Shown here one piece after another: positions 44,801 through 56,800 of a stretch of 64,000 nucleotides of DNA. This DNA is from Agrypnia vestita (taxonomy: Eukaryota; Arthropoda; Insecta; Trichoptera; Phryganeidae). The DNA is taken from contig JADDOH010004249.1 of assembly GCA_016648135.1 (NCBI GenBank), positions 1 through 64,000 on the forward strand. Reading direction: 5' to 3'. The position numbers and the translations under genes were made by a program. Position 1 is the stretch's first letter, and each line of letters opens with the position of its first letter. Under the pieces are notes generated by a model. It ran no database searches. It had not been told where the DNA came from and was given only the letters and a program-made list of their open reading frames with translations.

Positions 44801-47800
44801 ATTCGCCTGCTGTGCATGAGTCCGCAGGGATAGAATGCGCGTGAGTTCGTGCTCACTCTTGCACTATACGTTAATTTCCACTGTTATTATTATTTGCTGT
44901 TTTTTATTTTAAAATGTAATGATGACCAAAACGAAATGTCAAGAAAATCGAAACAACGAAAAAAACGAAGAGGAAGAGTGTTAATCATATTTATTAATTT
45001 TTATTTAATCATATTTATTTGTTTAAAAATATTACAGATACAAGTAAGTGATATATGTATATATAAATAAATACACAGCATTGAACGTGTTAACTTATAT
45101 CCTAGCATATTTCACGTAGACAATATTTTTTGAAAAATACATGATCACAATAAAAGTTGATAAAATAAATAAAAAGTGAATAATATTATCAAGAACAAAT
45201 CCAGAATGCTCCTACAAGGTCTGAGGGACGCGTCGCAAAGTTGTTGGGAATGGCAAAATAGCCACAGCCGCTAGCCCTTAAAAGGGACAAAAAAAGTTCC
45301 ACAACCCCCGGTTCGGTTCAAATGAACTTTTAGCTTAGCCATGAAAAATGAGCTATTCGACCACATTCAACTTCTTGATGAAATGTTTATTGGAATGACA
45401 TTTAAGAACTTGCGATCTTAACCCTATGGATTTCCAAAAAAAAAAATTTTTCTGACCAATTTCGTAAGGACACTAAACTGACTGAAAAGCACTGGCTTAG
45501 GGGATATCTGAAAAGGCATCCTACTTTACAATTAAGACACATAGCAAAACTAAATCATAAATAAGGTGGATTGATTCTATAGAAACGTGACAGTTTTTTC
45601 TTGACAAATACTAGTTTCCTCCGCATGTTATCTACAATATGTATGTGGCAAGTTTTTCTAGTGTGCCTAAACCCCACAAAGTATTGTTGACTAAAGGCAA
45701 GTCATCCAGAAATTTAACTTTTTTATTGGTGTTGTAGTAGGGAAGAGTTAGACAATTTGTGTTTTTACTTATAATAATTAGATAACCAATAGATTAAATA
45801 TAAAATATAGTATAGTTTTAATTGCAAAAATTCTGAAACCCTCCTTTCTAAGTTGCTTAGTTGATCTTGTTATTTTAAGATTATTAAAAAAAAATGTGAT
45901 TAGAAAATATAAAACAAAATGTTTTTGTAATAAATTGAAAGGACGTTTGTTATTATAATAATTGTTATTTATTTTTGGAATATTCAATTCGGAATTTACC
46001 TGATGGAATGATTTGATCTCTTGATATTATGTGCGCAGCTGTCGATGAAATATGGATCATATTCCGGTGTTATTTGGATGTTTTACACGACTATTTTGAG
46101 TGTGGCCACCGAAACGCGTTATACATAGACGGACCAGTACAAATTGGCGTGCGATGGAGGGCATCCCTGTCGCGTAACAGAAGTTGCCAGGGTGTAAATT
46201 TATTACACAATACATAATGTACAGAATGTCCGGTGACCGGTGTCAGAGCCTTTAATAGAAATTTGGTCGGGCAATACTAAAGAAACGAACCAGTAATATC
46301 GGTCCATTATTTGCTTTTTCAGCTTCGCAAAACCTTAATAATCATTGTTCTTGCACCATCTCGGACTATTTTGGGTGTTTTGGACATAATAATTCAGTGT
46401 ATGTTGGTAATCAAGATGTCACAGCTCCCGAACAAATACGAAATTGAACTAGATGACAGGGCGAGGGGTTACCGCCAGGTGCATGCGAAGCGGTTAATTC
46501 CAAAGTTGCCGCACGCCAATTTACGTTGGGCAAGCAATAGAAGAGCTCACCTGAGAGGGTCGAGTATGGCCCGGTGCCGGTCCACGGCGATGGCGGTGAG
46601 AGTGAACACGGACACGTTGACGCTGAGCACTTGCACGAACGGGCAGAAGGCGCACATGAAATGCGGCAGATTCCACCTCTGCAGCAGGGCGGCTTGGAAC
46701 TAGTAAAGACAAATATTCCAAATGTATCAACCTATCACAAACCGCATTTCAAAAGTGGAACGTTAAAAGAAGAAAAACTTTCTACCTAAAATGCTTATCT
46801 TTAATTATAATTTTTGAAACATTAACTTTGTGGTTGTACATAGGTATATAATATTTTTGCCGCCACATCGGATATTTGAGAAAAATTTAATATATACATT
46901 AGAATACGCCTGAAAACGAATATTTGCAATTATTCAACACCTTTTATAGACCAGTATATGTATTTTTTAATATTATTTGGGGTGTTTTGGTTGAGGATGG
47001 TGTTGGAGGTACTTTGGAGAAACTGCTTTTAAGTCACCACCCGTCATGTGACGGGAAATCTCCAAAGTCGTAGAATGCCAGATGGTTTTATTATCTCGAT
47101 AAAACAAGTACAAGTTATACTTGAGTACGATTACGAAGACAATGATAGATACTCGAAAAGCCTTACGCCAGGGGCCCATGCCCAGATAGGACGTGCGCTG
47201 CTTTTTATGCCATTTTTCGAACAAAGAACTGTCTTGAAGTCTGACTGTGTACGTGGATGAATTGTCCGAATTTACTGACTGTTGCTGGGTCTATAGCCAT
47301 CGTAATCGTTCTTCTACTAGGTGATCTTGGTGGTGGTGGGTGCGGATGTACCCACAAATATTTTATGTGCACGTTCTGAGAACACAATTACTTACTAGAT
47401 TTGTTATAGAATCTAATTTTTTTTACATGAGTTTGGTTGTCTCTTTATACCAGTGGGTTACTTTGTATCCGGCTCAAAATGTACACGACTCTATGATTTA
47501 TCCTAACTACATCTCTGAGATCTCATCGCATTTCATTCCGTAGACACGGACAAATTTGGTTGGTTGGCCTAAATTTGCTCGAAATAAAAAGGAACACACT
47601 AGGCATTATTTGATTATTCGCGTATAAAATAGAATTTCTTTGCACATTTCAGCATTTTTGTAAACTTTTTTCCTCTCATTTAACCGAGCGCTCATTTGAA
47701 AAGCTCGGAATATAAAAATTATGAGTGGTTGGTGAGGGAACACGCTTACATGCGTGTAATGTGCGTTGTGTTGACTTTTATCGTACGATTAATAATACGA

Positions 47801-50800
47801 ACGTTCTACGTGGTTCTACATTAGAGCAGACCAACGAACCCCTGCACAGATTACATTCGATTCTCTTTTTCGTCTCTGAAATTGAAAGACTGCTTTGTAA
47901 CTTATTTATTAAGAAAAATTTACAATGAAAATTGTAGGTGATTGTTCTCAGGTTTTAACGTTTTTCAGATTCGCTGTTGATTATCCTGCCGTGTATTTTC
48001 AACTTCCGGCTAATGTCAACGATAAAATACATTATTTTTTGTTACTTTATTTATTCAAAAGTAAATAACCGGTTTCCCGGAGAAACATAAATGATTCATT
48101 CTTTCTTCATATTTAAACTTGTGTTTTTTAAACTCTACCGTCATTGTGGAGATTGTCAGAAATTTGTTTCAATTAGTGGGAGGAATATCCAAACTTGATT
48201 AATTTTGTTGTAAACAAGCGGACACTACCCGGCTAATTTCGGTCCAGGCGGTGGAAGAAAACTATGTTTGGGGGTGTAAACTAGAGGGAGAGACTCAGTA
48301 TCCTAGAAAACAACCGAACAAATTTTGGATGGCATTCAACAAAATTCACTTTTAGAAGGTTTACAGGACTTAAAAGTTGGCTAAGTGGAAGGTTTTTTGA
48401 AGTTAATACTAAAGGGTAAAAGTAAAATTTTGGAATGGATACCTGGCATCTAATATAATAAAAATTATTATTGGATGGGCTGACCAAAAACAGGGGAAAG
48501 GGGTACAATTGTTTTGCGCAGGCTCTAAGGAGTTTTTGGTAGCTGATGTATTTGGTCGTTCCTATCGGAAATAAGAAAAGATACATTTTCCAACATACCG
48601 AGAAGGTACGCTATTTGCAAAAGGATTTATATTCTATCTAGTGATAGAATATAAATTTAAATTTAATGATGATGTTTGATGCATTATTAAATTGGTCTTA
48701 TCCATTAATTGTCCGAAGCTTGTCAAATGGAAAATCTATTGCAGATATTAAAAATTAGAGGTTTAAATTATGGTCATTCGATAGGTTTGTTAAAGTATTG
48801 AAATAAAAATGATCTTTTATACGAACCTCGTCTATACGAACCTCACTAGAGTCATATCACAACGTCAAGAAGTGTGTCTTGTCTATGGGGTCAAGGACCT
48901 TTAATCTTTATTTAAAAATCTATTACATATTACAGCATCAGAGTAATAAGTAATGTCAAAACATTCATATTCATTTCAACTTGTCCCAATTTCAAGTAAT
49001 TTATCTAAAAATTTTAGAGAGAAATAACTTTTCAAACATTTGCGACCATTTATATTTTCGATATTTTCTTAAACATCATGTTTAATTATTGCAAATGAAT
49101 AAGAGTTTAAAAATAAAAATAAAGCTTATTTTTTGAGAAGGGCCCAGCGGAGGGGGGTTGTGGGGGCGGGGCTGACAAATAAATAAAAATCAGGTCCCAA
49201 AGAGGGTTTCGGGAAAAGTTCATTCTCAGAATGGGATGAAAACTCGCAAAGTTATTAGCGTTACAACGTAGTTTTTCGAATTAAAATGAAAAAAGCTGAA
49301 ATTCGACTCAATTCTAAGGAGAAGAGATGTCTCGCGACAAATTTATTTCCCAAAGACGTCGGCGGGCTGCGCCTGTCTGGAAAACTTAAAGTTTTTGGAA
49401 TCGAGCTCTCAGTCGACGAGAATTTTTCGCGAAAAACGAAAACAATCACAATAACCGTGCATACCGATAAAGTTGTCAAAATGCGTTATCATCAACATCG
49501 AGTCGACGTGCAAAATTTCAGTTTGATTGGATGACGCGAAGTGTGTTCATTTTCACTGCCAAGACATTTCCACGCACACGTACGGCGGCGAAACTAAAAT
49601 AATGAATTTAATAAAGGATATTTGAGATATATCGTGAAGCGTATTAAAATAATTGTACCACATACTAAAGGATAACTCCGTTACAATCAAATAAGTATTG
49701 CGAAAAAAATAAAGTACACTTCATTATAAAAGGAAGCGAGGATCAGGAAAGAACTTATTACTTGTCTTCGCAGTAAAAAGTAAGAAATTGAATAACAAAT
49801 ATATAAATACACAAATATTACGTCCTGTGAATCCTTTTAAACAGATGGTAGGATATTGGTTATATAACGCCTGTGGAGCGAATATTTTAGACTAAATTAT
49901 GATACACCTCCAGACTAGGCTCAAATTATGTTATAGCCTACATGCTGGCCTAAAATTATGTAAAACTCGCTTAAAATGCGTGACTTTATTTTAAATTCCC
50001 ACATTGTGGGTGGTTTTATCCGTAAAGTGGGTTTTTTATACGTAACTATTTGACGGTGACGAATTTTTTAATACACTGAAAAAAATTTGAGAATGCAAAA
50101 CTTTCATTTCGAAAAGTTTTTTTTATCTCAGGAACAACAATTAAAATCGTATTCATCTGTAAATCACTTCTATATAAATATAACCGTTTATGTAGGTGGG
50201 AGAGCCTACATAAATTTATTCTTCTAAAATTAATTAATGAAGGAAAATTTTAAATTATTTCTCAGGAATTCATGCTAAGAAAAGTTTTTATGTATTCCTA
50301 TGTGATTTAAATTAATAGACTTTTTTAAGTTTACGGAAGGACATTTTTCTACGTTTTACTGGCGAGATATTATTTTTGGCACAAACAAATTCACAAGGGG
50401 ATAAATTAAATGAGATTTTGAAATATGGCTATTCGTTTTCATTTACAATTACGGGTAAGTTAGCAAATAATTTTCTGCAGCCGTCTACTAAACTATAGGC
50501 AGCAGGAAAAAATAAAATTGAACTTTTTTTTAAATTTATACAGGAAATAACAAAAATAGGCAGATGGAGTATCTGGTTTTATATCATCATATTTTCAATT
50601 TAGGCCCGAAACTGTACAATACAATGCTGGAAAGGGTATCACAAATTAACAATCCGAAAAATGTAAAAACAACTATTAAAATTTGGGTAAAAGAGATGGG
50701 TCGACCAGCTATTGGGAAACTCATCCAAACAAATTGAGAATTAGAAAAATTGAGATTGTATTAGTGTATATTTAGGCGATTATAAATCTTTTTTTAAAAC

Positions 50801-53800
50801 TTATTTGTTCAAAATGTACTTTTTGTTTTAACCTATTTTGTATAAATGTACTTACATATAAGTTATAATTGTAAACTTTGCCTGTCTCAACACAGAGCTC
50901 TCTATTGAGACAGGCATAGTATAATTTAACTCAAACAAATGTAAAAGTAAAGAAATTAAATAAATAAATAAAAATAAATAAATAAATAAATTATTTATGT
51001 ACGCACAAGAGATGAAGACGGGTGCAAATATATAGAAAGATAATAATTTATGTGATAAGAAACGAAATTAAAAATAAATTAATACATTACAAGATATGAT
51101 CCGCGGTGTGACAGAGGCATTTAGAAGTTTAGGAAATAAAGAGTCTTCTTATCACAGATCTTGCTCATCTGTGCGCAGGCTTTGTAGAGTCGAACCGTGG
51201 ACTCTCAAAAGCACTGAGTAGAAAAAGATTCATGTACTCGAGAAGTGGCTTTAACAACGCTTACTAAGGAACTCTGTCTAGTTAGTCAAACCGATCGAAA
51301 AAATCCGTACTCGACTTGCAGAAAAAGTTATCAAGTCTGTGTCTAGGGTGTATTCTTAAAGTTTTTGAACACATTTCCCGCTAAAATGGCAACATAATAA
51401 GAAAATATATATATAATCATTAACAAAAACAGATGAATTGCATCCTTATACCCGTACTTCGGTATTAAAAATTCTACTCTGCCTACCATCACAAGTATAA
51501 ATGGACACGTGGAATTAGTAAAAAAAACTGGTGTACCGTCATTTATATAGGTGATCAAAATCCTCAGTAACGGGAACATAGCCAACAAGGCGAATTGTGA
51601 AGCTAATAAAAATTTTGAAATGAATTTTCTGACATATGATTTGTACCTACTCAACATCCTAAAAATATATTATTTGCGTTACAATTCGATGCAAAATGTC
51701 CCACTTTAATATAATTGAAGAGATTTTATCTCGTATTCTTGTTTTATTTTTATATAAATAAATCAAGACAATGTTTATTTCGAAGTAAAATATTCCCCGA
51801 CGAAAATAATTATATAGAGCAGAGTGTTCGTCACGTCCTTCAACAACTTCAATTCAAACGACGACACATTCAAACGAGTGTCTTTTGTAAAAGCTCGGTA
51901 TAATTTCAGACTAACTGATGCTGAGCTTTCAAAGAGCACTTCTAAAATCTTCTTGGCTTACAAAGGAGGGTGATTTTTCTACTCCGCCAGTGATAGAGCA
52001 TAATTTGATAAGCTAACTACAAATTTATTAATTAAAAATAATTCTACATTTAATATGTTATCCAAATAGAAAACATTAATTGTGAAACCATTCAATTCCA
52101 TTAAAAAAAAACATTAATCATTATTAATCAATAATAATTATAAAACATTAATCCTGAAACCATTCAATATTCAAGTGTCAAAGTGTTGAGCAGTTATAAA
52201 TATCCCCTCTCTTCAATAAATATAAAAAATGGTAAAAAAATAATTACTTCTAGAGTGTCATATATCAAGACATTTGTCTTGAGGAGATCTACATGGTGGC
52301 GTTTCTGAATTCTACCGGAAAATAAGGTATTTCAGTATATACCATTATTAATAAAATTTCTATAAATATTACGAGAAAAAGTAAAGTGTCGCCCTGAAAT
52401 CAAGATTTATTATAAAAATAGTAATACCAACAAAAAGAGTAAAAAAAAGAATTTTAAAACCTCGCGACAGCATATCTCTTAAATATTTAATAACAAAGTT
52501 ACAGAGCCGGACACTACTTATACACACTGATCTACCCATACTTTTTTAAGAACAACATAAAATGAAACCCACACAACACGAGACACGATGAAAACAAAAT
52601 CAAACTCATCATCTCGAGATGGATCACCTCTCACGAGAATTGGCTTAGATGGAATACAAGTAAATAAACATAATCAGACGGGTAAAAAAGTATCCACCAC
52701 AATTGCTTCAGTCCGTTTTTCAATTAAGTTACCAAATAAAAATCAGCGGAGAACACAATCTGAATCCTCATCTACTGCAATATGTGCTCCAGAAAATAAG
52801 AATAGTGATTATTTTCTAGCCCGAAGTCAGAGAGCTTATGAGGATACGATAATAGCCCTCAATGAGTATAAAAACGTAAGAGGAGCAATTAGAGATAAAA
52901 ATCCCTTGATGACATGAAATGCATTATTATCCAACTAGTTACAGGGGATGAACACCCAAATGATACATCCAAAGGTTCTAAAATTGAAGAGCATTTAAAA
53001 AGAATAGAGAGTAAGATTGATTCCTTCAGGAAACTTTTGCAAACTAATGGAAATCAAACGACATCTACACGTGAAAATTGCCTGAGCTATGCTACAGCTC
53101 TAAAATCAACCCCACAGAACATGGACACACTAGTTGTAAAATCTAAAGATTTAACGAAATCAAGTGATGATATTGAAAGTATAGTTAAGCGAAAATTAAT
53201 CTAATGACACTGGGAATAGGATAGGTGGGTTTAAGAAATCATCAAAGAAGTCAGTCATTGTTCAATTTAAATCAAAGGATAACAAAAATGTACTAAAAGC
53301 TGAAATCCAAAAAATAGCGAGTTCTGTGCAGAAGACGGACATAAAAAAAAACCACTTATGTTTTCAAAAGAGTAATAAAAGGAGTGACCAAAAATTAATT
53401 AAATGATTCATCAAAGCTTCAGAATAAATCATTACAGCTGTCTGAATGTTTAAAAATTAAATAAAGAAAAAGGAATCGAAACAGTCTCTCGGTAAACATT
53501 TTCTGTCAGATCCTACCAAGCACATGGAAAATTTTGATGAATGTTGGGAGGGTGCACATACGATATCAAAGCATTTTAGTTGAAGATGAGTGTCCATTAG
53601 TACAATGCTATAAGTGTTTTGGTTTTGGACATACTCAGGTATATTGTAAGCAGGAAGTATCTAATTGTGCATTTTGCTCACTTGAACACGATACTAGAAA
53701 CTGTACTTCAACAAACCAGTCTAAAAAGAGTGTAAATTGTTTCTTGCATAAAAAAAGGACCATAACCATGCGGATACAAGTCATACCTGTCCAGTGTGGA

Positions 53801-56800
53801 TGACTTTCGAGAGATTGGCGAGACAAAAAACTGCCTACGTTTGCTAAGGTTTTACCGCGGCATCCAAAAGAAGCTACCAAAATCCAGCTTGATCCCAATA
53901 ATTCTCGGTTCACAGGAGAGAAATCAACTGTGTTAGGATGGAGCACAGATAACAAGCTGAAAATATTGTATGCCAATCTGCGTAGTAAGAGGAACAAATT
54001 TCATGAGATTCAAATTTTAGTATGTTGATGTTGATATAATGATGTTGTTGGATAATGTTGATGACGGATGTTGATTTAATGATATTTTGTGAAACTCGGC
54101 TATTCAAAACTGAATGTAATTATTTTAATCTAAAGGAGTATAGTGGAGTTTATAGCTGTAGAAATTCTATTACAAGAGGTGGGGGTTCTGTTATCTACAT
54201 AAAAGAAACATTAACATTTAATCTACTATACGAATCTGAAAAATATAATGTACTAATAGTTGACGTCCTTATCAATGACTAAAAACAAAAAATATGTGGG
54301 TTCTATAGATCATTTACTTATGACCAAGTGATCAAATTTATTGAAGATCTTGATGATATATTATCAAAATATAATAATATTATTGTCGTGAGAGATACTA
54401 ATATCGATTTATTGGATGATGACTCAGTACAGTGTTTTCCTACAAATATGTAGTAGATTCTAACAATTATAAAATAATAAATAAAATGGATCATGCTCAT
54501 GCAACCAGGGTGACAAAGGAATCTACTTTATAATACTTTGATTGATCATGTTCTTGATAGTTTGTGTAGAAAATCCTTTAAGTGATTGGTCGGGTCTAGA
54601 TCATAAAGTGTTAAATATATGTGTCACTAATATACCAAAACAGAAACAAAAATTGAGATTTGTTGAGAAAAATATTATTAACCGTGACTTATTTCAAAGC
54701 CTTGTGAGTAATAGTGTTAATACAATAGAAATAAGAAGTGACAAATTTGGAAGTCTTATGACAATTATAACTGAATCTAAATTAACAGAAACCTCTATAA
54801 AACGTTATCGGACTAGAATCGATAATGGATGGATCACCCCGAACATAATGGAAATGATTACCTTTAGAAATAGACTATACGCTATGCAAAAAACTTTAAA
54901 AAAAACTTAACTTGAAATCCTTAAAGATAAATTCAAGCAATACGAAAATAAAATATCAAAGGAAATTAGGAAGGCTAAAAAAATTTACAAAGAATCCAAA
55001 ATAAAACGTACCAATGGGGACGGAAAGAAATTTGGAAAGTAATAAATGAGTCCTTTGGTCAATGTAAAGCACATAAACTGAATGGCATTGAGGAACTGAC
55101 CGTATCTAAAATAGATATTTGTGATAGTCAAACCATAGCAAATACAATGAACGAATACTTCACTACTGTTGGAAAAAAACTGGCCCTAAACTCACAATAA
55201 AATAACGGCAATTATGGATTAACGATAGATTAGTAACCTCGTTAAATAGCATGTTCTTAGCTCCAACTGATAAAGCTGAAATTATAAATATTATAAAAAG
55301 CCCTAAAATGAACATAGCTTGTGGGTATGACGGAATAACAACATCAGATATTAAAAATCTGCAGAATATAATTGCTGAGCTTTTGTCAAAAATGATTAAT
55401 AAATGTATTAAAGATAATGAATTTCCCCAATGTTTAAAAATTTCCAATTTAATACCAATTCATAAATCGAGCAGTAAAAAGGATGCGGGTAACTATTGTC
55501 CAATTAGCCTATTAAGTATTTTCAGTAAAAATTTTGAGAAAGTATTGCATTCGCGCATTGTACAATTTATAAATAAAAATGGAGGTTTTGATCCTTATCA
55601 GTATGGATTCCAGAAAAGAGGAACACCTCTGCTGCACTAATGGATGCAATGAACTTCGTTTATAAAGAAGTAGATAAATGAAATACGTTATACCGGTATT
55701 TATAGACCTGTCAAAAGCATTCGACACTGTAAGCCATGATATCTTATTAAAAAAATTAAATAGTCTTGGGATCAGGGGTAATACACTAAAACTTATTGAA
55801 AGCTATCTAAAAGGAAGATGTACTATGACAAAGAATTTCAATAAGTTGAGTGATCATGTAAATATAGACATCGGAGTTCCGCAGAGTGGAATATTGGGTC
55901 CATTATTATATGTAGATGATCTAAAATATGCTAATTTACTGGGGAAATATTTTGTTTATGCTGACGATACTCTATTAATTTATAGCGGGGATTGCAAAAG
56001 CAACTTACAGAGCAAATTAATGATGATTTTTATGTATATCTTTGTGGCTGAATAAAAATGCACTTAGTATTAATGTAAAAAAACTAATTACATGATTCTA
56101 AAGAAGAAAAAAAACCTTTTTTAAGCCTAACACTTTCTATAAGAGGATATATTATAAAACAAAGTGAGTGTGTGAAATATCTGGGGCTTAAAATAGATGA
56201 GAGACTTCTATGGACGAATCATATTCGAGCTTTTTTAAAAAAACTTGGGCCTATAGTTCGTGTGGTGAAAAGATCTTTGATACAAGAACTAAAAAAATTG
56301 TCTACAATGCTTTTATTCTCCCTCATATTTTTTTTGGCATTATTATTTGGTCACAGTGTAATTCACAGACGCAGGGAATGATACAAAGAACTTTAAACAG
56401 AGCCCTTAAAATGATCTTCAGCCTGGATCGATACACCAGAACCACTGACTCGTACAAGATCACCGGCATGCTTAACCTGGAGGATCTGATATATGTGGAA
56501 AAGATAAAGATGATTTATAGAATAAATAATAAGTTGTTGAAAACGAATATCGTCCTTTACCAGAACAGTGACGTGCATAGAAACACACGAGAACAAGAGG
56601 CTATAATAAGAAGTAATATACCGAGGACTAATAGGGAGGGATATGGTTTCTTATTCACTGCGATCGACTTCTATAATGGGATCCCCAATTCCATAAAGGA
56701 ATTAAATAGTGTGGAACTTTGAGTCAGATCGGTCAATCACAACGATTCCATATTTGCAAAGAAAATATGTCAGGGAGATCGGGAAAAGGAAAATATCGCC

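Larger units (their letters stand above)
36651..46550 (-). other. RYa-R intron between TM3 and TM4 exons (~9.9 kb)
   Basis: GT-AG intron in phase 2. It hosts, in order along the plus strand, a foldback MITE (37.6-38.0 kb), several LINE scraps (39.2-41.3 kb), a repeat of family D (42.7-43.3 kb), a ~56-bp tandem duplication (43.92-44.03 kb) and a pogo-like transposase scrap (45.2-45.6 kb). The remaining AT-rich stretches show nothing I recognise. Confidence 0.85.

Noticed and set aside
46311..46789. Plus-strand frames of 130 and 71 codons and a minus-strand frame of 69
   Set aside because: They overlap the GC-rich TM3 exon of the receptor in wrong frames or strand; the correct exon reads FQAALLQRW...DRHRAI.
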